The notes under the pieces are model-generated. The model made no database searches. It worked only from the letters and a program-made list of their open reading frames with translations, and was not told where the DNA came from. The position numbers and the translations under genes are program-made. Positions 43,273 to 52,300 of a DNA stretch of 64,000 nt are shown here, piece by piece. The stretch covers positions 1-64,000 of the forward strand of contig CAKASQ030000003.1 of assembly GCA_916988195.3 (NCBI GenBank), read 5' to 3'. Within the stretch, counting starts at the first letter, position 1. The number at the start of each line of letters is the position of its first letter. The stretch is from Oscillospiraceae bacterium (GTDB lineage Bacteria; Bacillota; Clostridia; Oscillospirales; Oscillospiraceae).

Positions 43273-44090
43273 GCCTGTATGACCGCATCTTCCGCCCCCG
43301 GCGCTACAGGCTTTCCGACGGGACCGTCGTCGAAGAAAAGCGCAGCCGCGCGCCGCTGGTGATTCTGATTCTGGTGGTTCTGACGGCCGTGTCTGTCCGG
43401 ATCACCGGCTTCAACTTCTCGGTCCTTGTGAAAAAAGGCAGCAAGTTCTTTGACATTCTCAAGGCAATGTTCCCGCCCAATACCGCATATTTAGGAAAGA
43501 TCTGGCAGCCACTGCTGGACACGATCAAAATGTCCTTCCTCGGCTCTTTTATTGGCGCGGTGCTTGCCATTCCGTTTGCCATCGCCGCGGCAAGCAACAT
43601 TGTGACGAACCGCGTTGTGGTCTTTCTCGTGCGCTTGTTTTTGAGTCTTGTTCGGACGCTTCCGACGCTTGTCTGCGCGCTGATTGCAACCTACATCTTT
43701 GGCCTTGGCACCATGGCCGGTACCTGCGCCATCGCAGTCTTCACGTTTGCCTACGTCGGAAAGCAGCTCTTTGAGATCATTGAAACCGTCGACATGGGCC
43801 CGTATGAGGCGATGGAGGCGCTTGGCGCAACGAAGCTCCGCGCGTTTGTCACGGCGGTTTTCCCGCAGGTTCTGCCGACCTATCTGTCGGTATCGCTGTT
43901 CTGTCTCGAGGGTAACGTGCGCTACGCGTCGATCCTCGGCTATGTCGGCGCGGGCGGCCTTGGCCTTATCATGAACGAAAAAATCGGCTGGCGCGAGTAT
44001 GACAGCCTCGGCATGATCCTCATTGTGCTGTTTGTCACCGTCATGATCATCGAAGCGGTCAGCCACGCGCTGCGCAAGCGCCTGACGTAG
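43269..44090 (+). CDS. phnE: Phosphonate-type ABC transporter permease 1
   Basis: A 273-residue membrane protein with about five to six helices and the EAA coupling motif (MGPYEAMEALGATKLRAFVT), GNVRYASILGYVGAGGLGLI near the end. It is coupled with phnC by ATGA overlap. Together with the second permease it forms the channel. Confidence 0.9.
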   Translation: MSLYDRIFRPRRYRLSDGTVVEEKRSRAPLVILILVVLTAVSVRITGFNFSVLVKKGSKFFDILKAMFPPNTAYLGKIWQPLLDTIKMSFLGSFIGAVLAIPFAIAAASNIVTNRVVVFLVRLFLSLVRTLPTLVCALIATYIFGLGTMAGTCAIAVFTFAYVGKQLFEIIETVDMGPYEAMEALGATKLRAFVTAVFPQVLPTYLSVSLFCLEGNVRYASILGYVGAGGLGLIMNEKIGWREYDSLGMILIVLFVTVMIIEAVSHALRKRLT

Positions 44091-44103
44091 GGAGGAGACG
44101 GCA

Positions 44104-44913
44104 ATGAACGAAAAAATTCAAAAGGCCTACGCCTCCGCGCCCAAGACGTGGCTCTGGCAGCTGCTGGCGGCGTTCTGCGTCGCGTGTCTGCTTGCCTGGT
44201 CCGGCTCGGCCGTCCGGGTGAGTAATCCAACCGGAAACGGGCTGGAGGTCGCGGGAAACATTCTCTCTGGCATTTTCCACCCGTCGGCAAAGCTTCTGTT
44301 CACGCTCGGTACAGACGGCGTGCCGTACCTTCTGTTAGAGACGTTCTGCATCGCATTCCTGGGCACGATCGTCGGCGCGGTCATTTCGCTTCCCCTGTCG
44401 TTCCTGTCTGCCAGCAATCTGGTCCCCAAGGCCGTGGCACTCGTCGGGCGTGTTCTGATTGCGGCCATCCGCACGATCCCGGCCTTTGTCTATGGCCTGA
44501 TGTTCATCCGCGTCACGGGTCCCGGACCGTTTGCAGGCCTTCTCACGATGTCCCTGTGCTCGATCGGCATGGTATCCAAAATGTTCATCGAGAGCATTGA
44601 GGACCTCGACAAGCGGATTCTGGAATCTCTCGATGCGGCAGGCTGCACGACGTTCCAGAAGATCCGCTACGGCATTTTGCCGCAGCTGACTGCGGACTTT
44701 ACCTCCACGATCATCTACCGCTTCGACATGAACCTGCGCGACGCGACGGTTCTTGGTCTTGTCGGAGCCGGCGGCATCGGTGCGCCGCTGATTTTCGCCA
44801 TGAGCTCGTACCGCTGGAACGAGGTCGGCGCGATTTTGCTGGGGCTTATTGTGCTGGTGCTCATCATCGAGTGGATCTCGGCAAAAATCCGCGTCAAGCT
44901 GGCTCGGGGGTAA
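44104..44913 (+). CDS. phnE: Phosphonate-type ABC transporter permease 2
   Basis: A 269-residue permease of the same family (KRILESLDAAGCTTFQKIRY coupling motif; MNLRDATVLGLVGAGGIGAP). It differs from permease 1, so the channel is a heterodimer as in other PhnE1/PhnE2 systems. GGAGGAGA precedes the ATG. Confidence 0.9.
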   Translation: MNEKIQKAYASAPKTWLWQLLAAFCVACLLAWSGSAVRVSNPTGNGLEVAGNILSGIFHPSAKLLFTLGTDGVPYLLLETFCIAFLGTIVGAVISLPLSFLSASNLVPKAVALVGRVLIAAIRTIPAFVYGLMFIRVTGPGPFAGLLTMSLCSIGMVSKMFIESIEDLDKRILESLDAAGCTTFQKIRYGILPQLTADFTSTIIYRFDMNLRDATVLGLVGAGGIGAPLIFAMSSYRWNEVGAILLGLIVLVLIIEWISAKIRVKLARG

Positions 44914-44917
44914 GGCG

Positions 44918-46432
44918 ATGCAGGAACGAAAGCTGACGATTTACTTTACCTCCGATCTTCACAGCTACATCTACCCCACCGACTACCGCAGCCAGACAGA
45001 AAAAGATCTCGGCCTTTTCAAATGCGCCAGCCGGTTCCAAAAGGACGGCGACACGCTCATCATCGACGGCGGAGATCTTCTGCAGGGCTCGCCGTTCGGG
45101 GCCTATTGCCACGATACGATCGGAAGCGCTGAGAAATTTGCCGAGATCATGAACCGCTGCGGATACGACTATGTGACGCTCGGGAACCACGATTTCAACT
45201 ACGGCATGGCATATCTGGACAGCTATCTTGATGCGCTGCATGCCAGATGCGTCTGCCAGAATGTCCGCCGGGCCGATGGCTCCACTCGCTTCCCCGCGCG
45301 GGTACATACGCTCGAAAACGGGCTCCGCGTCGGCATTGTCGGTATTGTGACCGACTACGTGAACATCTGGGAGCGCCCGGAGCACCTGTCCGGCATTACG
45401 ATCGAAGACCCACTTCCGGCGGCAGCCAGTGCGCTCGCGCTGCTAAAAGGCAACGTCGATCTCACGGTGTGCGTCTATCACGGCGGCTTTGAGCGTGACC
45501 TTGCAAGCGGCCGGACGCTTTCGGCTACGCGCGAGAATGTCGCGTATCGGATTTGTCAGGAGCTGGGCTTTGATATTCTCCTGACCGGCCACCAGCATAT
45601 GTCCGTGCCTGGGCAGATGGTGCAGGGTACCTTTGTCGTCCAGCCGTCTGACAAGGGGCAGGAATTTTTGAAGGTGGAAGCCGCCGTATCGGATGACGGC
45701 GCGCAATTTTCCAGCCGGACGATCCATGCGGGAGGCCCCTGCCGCCCGGAATGGCTGGCGGAATTTTCCGGCATGGAGCGCGGCGCGCAGGACTGGCTCG
45801 ACGAGGTCGTGGGGCACCTGCCGGAGCCGATGACGATCGATACCCCGCTGCATATGGCCGCCTCTGGAAACCCGCTAGCCGATCTGTTTAACACCGTACA
45901 GCTTCTGGCGAGCGGCGCGCAGATCTCCGTCACAAGTCTTGCAAACGATCCGGCGGGCCTTCCGCAGACCGTGCGGCGCAGAGACATTCTGAATGCGTAC
46001 CCGTACACGAATACGCTCACTGTGATGCAAATCACGGGCGCGGTTCTGCGCCGGGCGATGGAGCGCAGCGCGGAATACTTCACAAAGGGCGAAGACGGCT
46101 CGCTTGCCATCTCAGACGCCTTTTTGAAGCCGAAAGTCGAGCATTACAACTACGACTACTACGCGGGCGTGCACTACGTCTTTGACTGTTCCAAACCGGT
46201 CGGCCAGCGCGTGACAGAACTCAGCGTGAACGGAAAGTCCGTCGCTGCCGACGACGTTTTTACCGCCTGCCTCAGCAGCTACCGCGCCAGCGGCACGGGA
46301 GGCTACGACTGCTATTCCGGCTGCCCGGTGCTGCGCGAAATTGGGACGGAAATGTCCGACCTGCTGCTGGACTTTTTTAAAGACCCAAACGCGCCGGAGC
46401 GCATCGTCCCCTGTGATTTCCGCGTCATCTAA
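44918..46432 (+). CDS. Cytoplasmic 5'-nucleotidase/UshA-like metallophosphoesterase
   Basis: A 504-residue two-domain protein. The N-terminal metallophosphatase has its full metal set: YFTSDLHSYI (DxH), IDGGDLLQGSPF, LGNHDFNYG, VYHGG, LLTGHQHMSV. The C-terminal 5'-nucleotidase domain follows (AASGNPLADLFNTVQL; NAYPYTNTLTVMQITG). No signal peptide or wall anchor is present, unlike secreted UshA, so it acts in the cytoplasm. It starts four bases after phnE2. The unit looks like import of a phosphate ester followed by internal dephosphorylation. Confidence 0.87.
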   Translation: MQERKLTIYFTSDLHSYIYPTDYRSQTEKDLGLFKCASRFQKDGDTLIIDGGDLLQGSPFGAYCHDTIGSAEKFAEIMNRCGYDYVTLGNHDFNYGMAYLDSYLDALHARCVCQNVRRADGSTRFPARVHTLENGLRVGIVGIVTDYVNIWERPEHLSGITIEDPLPAAASALALLKGNVDLTVCVYHGGFERDLASGRTLSATRENVAYRICQELGFDILLTGHQHMSVPGQMVQGTFVVQPSDKGQEFLKVEAAVSDDGAQFSSRTIHAGGPCRPEWLAEFSGMERGAQDWLDEVVGHLPEPMTIDTPLHMAASGNPLADLFNTVQLLASGAQISVTSLANDPAGLPQTVRRRDILNAYPYTNTLTVMQITGAVLRRAMERSAEYFTKGEDGSLAISDAFLKPKVEHYNYDYYAGVHYVFDCSKPVGQRVTELSVNGKSVAADDVFTACLSSYRASGTGGYDCYSGCPVLREIGTEMSDLLLDFFKDPNAPERIVPCDFRVI

Positions 46433-46441
46433 AAAAAACTC

Positions 46442-46485
46442 AAGCGCCGGAGAGGATGTTCTATATCCCCTCCGGCGCTTTTTTA
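46442..46485 (+). terminator. Intrinsic terminator after the phosphoesterase gene
   Basis: Stem AAGCGCCGGAG / CTCCGGCGCTT with a 17-base loop and TTTTTT tail. Confidence 0.9.
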
Positions 46486-46511
46486 GGTCGCAAATGCATC
46501 TGTACTTCCCA

Positions 46512-46540
46512 TTGACAAGTGCGTCCGCGTTTCGTATAAT
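46512..46540 (+). promoter_or_regulatory. Consensus promoter of the TetR-family gene
   Basis: TTGACA (46512-46517), 17-base spacer, TATAAT (46535-46540): a perfect sigma-A promoter. Downstream to the start codon lie repeated ATCAT/ATATAT motifs that may be the repressor's own site. Confidence 0.88.
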
Positions 46541-46602
46541 TCCGATGTAAATCATCTAATATATATCATATCATCTATTTTTTGATAGAAAGGGTGCGGG
46601 CA

Positions 46603-47235
46603 ATGGCTCCGAAAAACAAGTTTACAAAGGACGAGATGGTCGCGGCGGCGCTGCGCGTCGTGCGGGCAAAGGGCGCGGACGGTCTGACCGCCAAAACAAT
46701 CGCCGACGAGCTCGGCACATCCACACAGCCGATTTTCACCGCCTTCGGCTCCATGGGCGGCATCCGGCAGGCGGTCTATGCTGCCGCCGTGCGCGTGTAC
46801 GACGACTATACCAAAATCGGTTTGCAGGAAAAAATTCCGTTTCTCGGCGTCGGCACGCAGTACATCCGCTTCGCGCGGGAGGAGCCCGAGCTCTACCGGC
46901 TTCTGTTTCTGACGCAGACGCAGGAATTCAGTGCCATGCAGGCCATGCGGCATTTGCAGGCGCTCGTCCGCCCGACGTTAATTGCCGTGTACCACATCAC
47001 TGCGGACGATGCGGATCTCTATTTCCGGAACCTGTGGCTTGTGGTGCACAGCCTGTCGACGCTGATCGTGACCGGCGACTGCCCGTATCGGGATCAGGAA
47101 ATCGGCCAGATCCTGACCGGCTTCAGCTTAAGCACCTGCAAGGCCATCAAGGAAATTCCGGGCTTTGCAGCGGGAACGTATGACCGCGACGCAGTCTTCC
47201 GCGCGCTGGTCAGCCGGGACGCAGCAGGGTTTTGA
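46603..47235 (+). CDS. TetR/AcrR-family regulator
   Basis: A 210-residue regulator with an N-terminal TetR helix-turn-helix (KDEMVAAALRVVRAKGADGL; TAKTIADELGTSTQPIFTAF) and a C-terminal WHG-type effector domain (EEPELYRLLFLTQTQEFSAM). It is alone on its strand with its own strong promoter. The neighbours are unrelated, so its target is unknown. ATG 46603 is preceded by AAAGGG. Confidence 0.85.
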   Translation: MAPKNKFTKDEMVAAALRVVRAKGADGLTAKTIADELGTSTQPIFTAFGSMGGIRQAVYAAAVRVYDDYTKIGLQEKIPFLGVGTQYIRFAREEPELYRLLFLTQTQEFSAMQAMRHLQALVRPTLIAVYHITADDADLYFRNLWLVVHSLSTLIVTGDCPYRDQEIGQILTGFSLSTCKAIKEIPGFAAGTYDRDAVFRALVSRDAAGF

Positions 47236-47246
47236 TCCAAAAACAG

Positions 47247-47293
47247 AAAACGGCAGGAAGGTTCCATTCAGAATCGTCCTGCCGTTTTGTTTT
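47247..47293. terminator. Terminator between convergent TetR and asparaginase genes
   Basis: Stem AAAACGGCAGGA / TCCTGCCGTTTT with an 18-base loop and T-rich flanks on both strands. Confidence 0.85.
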
Positions 47294-47294
47294 C

Positions 47295-48308
47295 TTATTC
47301 CGTAAGCTCGCCGCGTAAATTTTTCTGCATCTGCGATTTCACAAACGCCATATCGTCCGAGACAGACATCAGATAGTAGCTCTTGGCAAGGGCGGCCTCC
47401 GTCGTCATGTCCCGGCCGTTGACCGCGCCGACTCTTCGCAGCGCGGAGCTTGCCGCATAGGTCCCGAGGCTCACCGCGCCCTGGCTGCACTGCGAGCAGA
47501 CGGTGATGATCGTGCCGTTCTGATACGCCCGTTCAATGATCGGCAGCAGCGCGTTCTGCGCAGAGCCCGGAATATTGCCCGCGCCGAAGGTCTCGAGCAC
47601 CACGCCCTTTAATTTATCCGTCATCAGCGACGCAAAATAGTCGAACTGAATGCCCGGGAAAATTTTGATCACGCCGATGGGGAGCTCCTTAAACGGCTGA
47701 AAGCGGAACGCTTCCTCGCTCGCCGGGCGAAGGACCCGTTTTTTGTATTCGATCTGAATGCCGGCATGGGCCAGCGGCGCATCGTTCGGCGACTCGAAGG
47801 CCTCAAACTGGTCGGACGAGCGCTTCGTGCTCCGGTTGCCGCGCAAAAGAACGCCATTAAAGTAGATGCAGACCTCGTGGACCTGTCCGGAGGCGGCGAT
47901 AAGAAGCGAGCTGATAATGTTGTCGCGTCCGTCGCTTCGGATTTGCCCCAGCGGAATCTGCGAGCCGGTAAAGATCACGGGCTTTGAGAGGTTTTCCAGC
48001 ATGAAAGAAATCGCCGACGCAGAGTACGCCATCGTGTCCGTACCATGGAGGACGACAAAGCCGTCATAATCTTCGTACCGCTCAGCAATGGCGCTTCCGA
48101 TCTGGTTCCATTCGCGGACTGTAATGTCTGAGGAATCGAGCAGCGGTTCAAACTCCACCACGTCCCACGCGGGCATATCCGCCCAGTACAGATCCGGGAT
48201 GGCACGGAGCAGATCTAAAAACACGCCGCTCGAGGGAACGTAGCCTTTTTCGCTTGGCACCATGCCGATGGTGCCGCCGGTGTAGAGAATGCAGATGCGC
48301 TTTTTCAT
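47295..48308 (-). CDS. ansA: L-asparaginase, type I (cytoplasmic)
   Basis: A 337-residue asparaginase that hydrolyses asparagine to aspartate and ammonia. Both catalytic Thr are visible: ILYTGGTIGMVPSEKG and VVLHGTDTMAYSASAISFML (TDT). PVIFTGSQIPLGQIRSDGRDN is also typical. No signal peptide, hence the cytosolic type. AGGAAG lies upstream of the ATG; 21 bases behind tex. Confidence 0.93.
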   Translation of the reverse strand: MKKRICILYTGGTIGMVPSEKGYVPSSGVFLDLLRAIPDLYWADMPAWDVVEFEPLLDSSDITVREWNQIGSAIAERYEDYDGFVVLHGTDTMAYSASAISFMLENLSKPVIFTGSQIPLGQIRSDGRDNIISSLLIAASGQVHEVCIYFNGVLLRGNRSTKRSSDQFEAFESPNDAPLAHAGIQIEYKKRVLRPASEEAFRFQPFKELPIGVIKIFPGIQFDYFASLMTDKLKGVVLETFGAGNIPGSAQNALLPIIERAYQNGTIITVCSQCSQGAVSLGTYAASSALRRVGAVNGRDMTTEAALAKSYYLMSVSDDMAFVKSQMQKNLRGELTE

Positions 48309-48329
48309 AAGAGCCGCTTCCTTTCTTCT

Positions 48330-50480
48330 TTATACGCCTTTCATCGTGAGGCTGATGCGCTTGCGCTTTTCGTCGACTTCCAGCACCTTGACCTTCACCA
48401 CGTCACCGACCGAGACGACCTCGGAGGGGTGACGGATATACTTGTTGCAGACCTGCGAGATATGCACCAGGCCGTCCTGATGCACGCCGATATCCACAAA
48501 AACGCCGAAGTCGATGACGTTTCGCACCGTGCCGCTGAGCTCCATGCCGGGCTTCAGGTCCTTCAGCTCCAGAACATCCGTACGCAGAATCGGCGCGGGC
48601 AGCTCGTCTCTGGGGTCGCGCCCGGGCTTGACGAGCTCCTTCACAATATCCTGCATCGTCGGAACGCCAATCTCACACGCCTGCGCCAGCTTCTCCTCGC
48701 CGTAGAGCTTCACGCGCGCAGGGAGCTCCCTCAGCTTCTCCGTTCCGACATCCGAGAGCTTGAGACCGCACAAGGTGAGCATCTGCTCGGCCGCTTTATA
48801 AGACTCGGGATGCACGCCGGTATTGTCCAGCACCTTGCCGCTCTCCGGCACGCGCAAAAAGCCCGCCGCCTGCTCAAACGCCTTAGGGCCTAATTTTGGC
48901 ACCTTTTTCAGCTGTGCGCGCGAGGTAAAGGCGCCGTTTTCCTCACGGTAGAGAACGATATTTTTGGCCGTCGTCACATTGAGGCCGGAAACCTGCCGGA
49001 GCAGCGGCTGGGACGCCGTGTTCACATCCACGCCGACCGCGTTGACGCAGCTTTCGACCACTGCGCCAAGCGCACTGTCGAGCTCCTTCTCTGGCATATC
49101 GTGCTGATACTGCCCCACACCGATGGCCTTGGGGTCAATCTTCACGAGCTCTGCCAAGGGGTCCTGCAGCCGTCTGGCAATTGACACCGCCGAGCGGAGG
49201 TTCACGTCGAACTGCGGAAATTCCTCGGCTGCCAGCTTTGAAGCCGAGTAAACCGACGCGCCCGCTTCATTGACGATCATATACGATACCCCGGGGCACT
49301 TCCGAATGAGCTCGACCGCCATTGCCTCCGTTTCGCGCGAGGCTGTGCCGTTGCCAATCGCCAAATGCTTCACGCCGTGCTTGTCGATGAGCCGCTTGAG
49401 GGTATCGATCGCCTCCTGCTTTTTGCGCTCGGAGAACGTCGGGTAGACGACCGTCGTATCGAGCACCTTGCCCGTCGCGTCGATGACGGCCACCTTGCAG
49501 CCGTGCGCGTAGCCGGGGTCGAGCCCCATTGTGACAAAGCCTTTCACGGGCGGCTGCATGAGAAGCGGCCGGAGGTTGAGCGCAAAGTTGCGAATCGCCG
49601 CCTCGTTTGCCGCGTCGGTCAGCATCGTCCGGAGCTCGCGCTCCATGCTGGGCGCAAGAAGCCGGTCGTAGCTGTCTTCCGCCGCCGCAGCCAGAAATGC
49701 CATCGCAGGCGAGCCGGGCTTTACGACGCGTCTTTGAATCAGCTGCATCGCTTCCATCCGGTCCAGATCCAGCGCGACCTTCAAATAGCCCTCCTTCTCG
49801 CCCCGGTTGAGGGCCAGCACCTGATGGCTCTGGAGCTTCGAGACGGGCTGATGGAAGTCGTAATAAAGCCGGTAAACGGAGTCCTCGTCCTCCTTCGCGG
49901 CCTTACTCTCGCACAGGGCGCTTTTCTGCATCCGCGCGCGCAGGCTCTTGCGAAGCTCCGCGTCGTCGGAAATCCGCTCGGCGATGATGTCGCTCGCGCC
50001 GGAAAGCGCGTCTTCGATTGTCTCCACGCCCAAGTCGGGATTTAAGAAGTCCTTCGCCAGTTCCTCGGGCGCTTTCCCATTCCTGTCCTGCGCAAAAATC
50101 GCGTCCGCCAGCGGCTCGAGGCCTTTTTCCTTGGCGACGGTTGCGCGCGTGCGGCGCTTCTGCTTGTACGGCCGGTACAGGTCCTCAACCTCGGCGAGCG
50201 TCGCGGCATTGTCAATCGAGCGTGCCAGCTCGTCCGTCAGCTTGCCCTGCGCCTCGACGGCAGATTTTACTTCGTCCCGGCGCTGCTGCAAATTGCGCAG
50301 ATACTGGAGTCTTGTCTCGAGCGTCCGAAGCGCCGTGTCGTCCATCGCACCGTGCGCCTCCTTGCGGTAGCGGGCAATAAAGGGAATGGTGTTGCCTTCA
50401 TCCAAAAGCGTCACCACGTTGTTCACATATTCTTCCTTGCAGCCCAGCTCTTCGGCCAGCAGCTGTATGATTGTCTTCAT
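48330..50480 (-). CDS. tex: Tex-family RNA-binding transcription accessory protein
   Basis: A 716-residue Tex protein with the normal domain order: N-terminal helical part (DEGNTIPFIARYRKEAHGAM), YqgF-like domain (VTMGLDPGYAHGCKVAVIDA), helix-hairpin-helix pair (VDVNTASQPLLRQVSGLN), and C-terminal S1 RNA-binding domain (GTVRNVIDFGVFVDIGVHQD). ATG 50480 fits the family start; a 24-base upstream extension is not needed. Confidence 0.95.
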   Translation of the reverse strand: MKTIIQLLAEELGCKEEYVNNVVTLLDEGNTIPFIARYRKEAHGAMDDTALRTLETRLQYLRNLQQRRDEVKSAVEAQGKLTDELARSIDNAATLAEVEDLYRPYKQKRRTRATVAKEKGLEPLADAIFAQDRNGKAPEELAKDFLNPDLGVETIEDALSGASDIIAERISDDAELRKSLRARMQKSALCESKAAKEDEDSVYRLYYDFHQPVSKLQSHQVLALNRGEKEGYLKVALDLDRMEAMQLIQRRVVKPGSPAMAFLAAAAEDSYDRLLAPSMERELRTMLTDAANEAAIRNFALNLRPLLMQPPVKGFVTMGLDPGYAHGCKVAVIDATGKVLDTTVVYPTFSERKKQEAIDTLKRLIDKHGVKHLAIGNGTASRETEAMAVELIRKCPGVSYMIVNEAGASVYSASKLAAEEFPQFDVNLRSAVSIARRLQDPLAELVKIDPKAIGVGQYQHDMPEKELDSALGAVVESCVNAVGVDVNTASQPLLRQVSGLNVTTAKNIVLYREENGAFTSRAQLKKVPKLGPKAFEQAAGFLRVPESGKVLDNTGVHPESYKAAEQMLTLCGLKLSDVGTEKLRELPARVKLYGEEKLAQACEIGVPTMQDIVKELVKPGRDPRDELPAPILRTDVLELKDLKPGMELSGTVRNVIDFGVFVDIGVHQDGLVHISQVCNKYIRHPSEVVSVGDVVKVKVLEVDEKRKRISLTMKGV

Positions 50481-50548
50481 TCGGTTCTCCTTTCGCCGCC
50501 GCACCTCGGCAATTTGCCGGTTTTCCGCGCTGCGCGGACAGCGAAATT

Positions 50549-50581
50549 AGTATATCATAAATCCCGGAAATATGATATACT
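50549..50581. promoter_or_regulatory. Inverted repeat between tex and the HAD gene holding two -10 boxes
   Basis: AGTATATCAT (50549-50558) and ATGATATACT (50572-50581), a perfect 10-bp inverted repeat with 13 bases between. Each arm contains TATACT reading outward, so it can serve as -10 for both divergent genes. No good -35 boxes are seen. Confidence 0.5.
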
Positions 50582-50607
50582 GGAAAAAACGAAAAAGCGA
50601 GGCTGCC

Positions 50608-51288
50608 ATGAGATTTGATACGGTTCTGATTGACGTCGACGATACCCTCTTCGATTTCCGCAAAAGCTCCTTCGAGGCCTTGGTCAAGGCCTTTGCCGAA
50701 ATCGGCGTCACATTCACCGAGGAAGATATGCTAAAGTACGAAGTCTTCAACGACCAGATGTGGAAGAGCTACGAGCTGGGCGAAATTGAAAAGGATTTTA
50801 TCTATGCCGAGCGCTTCCGCCGCTATTTTGCGTCCATCGGCTTGGACGCTGACCCCGTGGCGATCAACCGGCGCTATCTTCTCGAGCTTGCCGAAGGACG
50901 GAACTTTATGCCGCACTGCAAAGAATTACTGCAGGCGCTGCACGGGAAATACCTCGTCGTCGTTGTCACAAACGGCGATACCTACGCGCAGGAGCGGCGG
51001 ATTGAACGTTCCGGCATGGCGCAGTATTTTGATTACGTTTTCATCTCCGAGCAGCTCGGCACCAAAAAGCCCGAGAAGGATTTTTACGACAAGGTTTTCG
51101 CGCAAATCGGAGAAAGCCGCCGCAAAAGCGCCATCATGGTAGGCGACAGTCTGTCCTCCGACATGCAGGGCGGCCGCAACGCCGGGATTCCCACATGCTT
51201 CTACGGAACGCGCGAAAACGCCGACGAACGGTGCGACTACGTCATCGAAGATCTTCTTGATCTTCTTCCGATACTGAAAAACAGCTGA
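50608..51288 (+). CDS. HAD-superfamily hydrolase, YjjG-type 5'-nucleotidase
   Basis: A 226-residue HAD phosphatase: motif I LIDVDDTLFDF with the nucleophile Asp, motif II VVVVTNGD, motif III Lys in GTKKPEKDFY, motif IV IMVGDSLSSDMQGG. The YjjG group dephosphorylates pyrimidine nucleoside monophosphates, including damaged ones. ATG 50608 has GAGG five bases upstream. Confidence 0.88.
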   Translation: MRFDTVLIDVDDTLFDFRKSSFEALVKAFAEIGVTFTEEDMLKYEVFNDQMWKSYELGEIEKDFIYAERFRRYFASIGLDADPVAINRRYLLELAEGRNFMPHCKELLQALHGKYLVVVVTNGDTYAQERRIERSGMAQYFDYVFISEQLGTKKPEKDFYDKVFAQIGESRRKSAIMVGDSLSSDMQGGRNAGIPTCFYGTRENADERCDYVIEDLLDLLPILKNS

Positions 51289-51294
51289 ACACAC

Positions 51295-51327
51295 AAACGC
51301 CAGTCCGCAATTGCGGGCTGGCGTTTC
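51295..51327 (+). terminator. Hairpin after the HAD gene
   Basis: Stem AAACGCCAG-T-CCGCAA / TTGCGG-G-CTGGCGTTT seven bases after the stop, with a moderately T-rich tail. Confidence 0.75.
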
Positions 51328-51368
51328 CGCGTTTCTATCCGATTCTTGCGCCTATTTTCGACAAATGC

Positions 51369-51474
51369 GTAGGGGTCGATGCCCACATCGACCCGGCAGT
51401 ATAAACCTTTTTTACGGAAATCTTCGGCGAATTCGAGGGTTTCTAATGGGGCGATGTAGGCATCGCCCCCTACG
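51369..51474. repeat. Interspersed palindromic repeat pair
   Basis: A 27-base unit at 51369-51395 (starts GTAGGGGTCGATGCCC, ends ACATCGACCCG) and an opposite-facing relative at 51447-51474 (GGGGCGATGTAGGCATCG, then CCCCCTACG). The first unit recurs exactly at 63858-63884. Each can fold into a hairpin. They lie between genes that face each other. Confidence 0.8.
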
Positions 51475-51523
51475 AATCTCCCGGAAGCGCGCAGAAATCC
51501 TGTAGGGCCGAACGCTCTTAATT

Positions 51524-52219
51524 TTATAAAAACGCGGGTTGCAAGTCCTCGTAGAGCTTTCCTGTGCGGTTATAACCTTGCGGAAGATACCGAACGGAGT
51601 GGATCGTGGGCTTCGGCAAGCCGAACCTGGGATTATAACCGAAGAGGTTTACGTACCGCTCCAGATCCTGCTCCTCTTGCTCCATCGCGGCAAGCAGCTC
51701 AAGCGTGGCGCGCGCATCGTCAATGGCCCTGTGCGTGTTCTGCGTCTTGAGCTGGTACGCGTCGACGGCGTTGCAGAGCTTATGCGGAAACGGACGGCGG
51801 TCCTTGTAAACCGTGAGCGCGTCCAGCATCTTCGCGCCCCGGAGCACATCCGCCATGCCGAACTGCGCAAGAAAATAATACAAAAAGCACAGATCGAACT
51901 GCGCGTTGTATGCAACGATCAGCGTCCGCTCGCCGAACATCCGGGAAAACATCTCCGCCGCCTGCCGTTTGGAAATTCCATCGTCCAGCAGCATCCGCTC
52001 GGTAATGCCCGTGAGCTCGACGATCTTATCGGGCAAATGCCGCCCCTCGGAGAGCCGGACGAACTCGTCCATCGTCTCCAGCTCGCAGAGCCCATTTACA
52101 TCCTGCCCAGCCTTCAGAACGGCCAGCTCAATGATCTCGTCTTTTCTGCACGAAATGCCGGTCGTCTCCGTGTCGAGCACCAGCACCGCATCATACGCTT
52201 CAAAAATATGGTCCAGCAT
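51524..52219 (-). CDS. 3'-5' exonuclease (DnaQ/PolC epsilon-like)
   Basis: A 231-residue DEDDh exonuclease: Exo I VLVLDTETTGISCRKDE, Exo II IVAYNAQFDLCFLYYF, Exo III NTHRAIDDARATLELL. A C-terminal tail (GYNPRFGLPKPTIHSVRYLP) follows. It may proofread or trim DNA; as a stand-alone enzyme its partner is unknown. ATG 52219 has GGAGG six bases upstream. Confidence 0.88.
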   Translation of the reverse strand: MLDHIFEAYDAVLVLDTETTGISCRKDEIIELAVLKAGQDVNGLCELETMDEFVRLSEGRHLPDKIVELTGITERMLLDDGISKRQAAEMFSRMFGERTLIVAYNAQFDLCFLYYFLAQFGMADVLRGAKMLDALTVYKDRRPFPHKLCNAVDAYQLKTQNTHRAIDDARATLELLAAMEQEEQDLERYVNLFGYNPRFGLPKPTIHSVRYLPQGYNRTGKLYEDLQPAFL

Positions 52220-52300
52220 ATGTTTCCTCCAAAATTTTCTTCGCCCATTGTAGCACATCCTGCCGCAATTTTCGAGTCCCTGGAGAAAAAATGCCGCGCA

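Noticed and set aside
41229-46432. Phosphonate degradation operon
   Set aside because: No C-P lyase (phnGHIJKLM), phosphonoacetaldehyde hydrolase or phosphonopyruvate gene is present; only the transporter type points to phosphonates.
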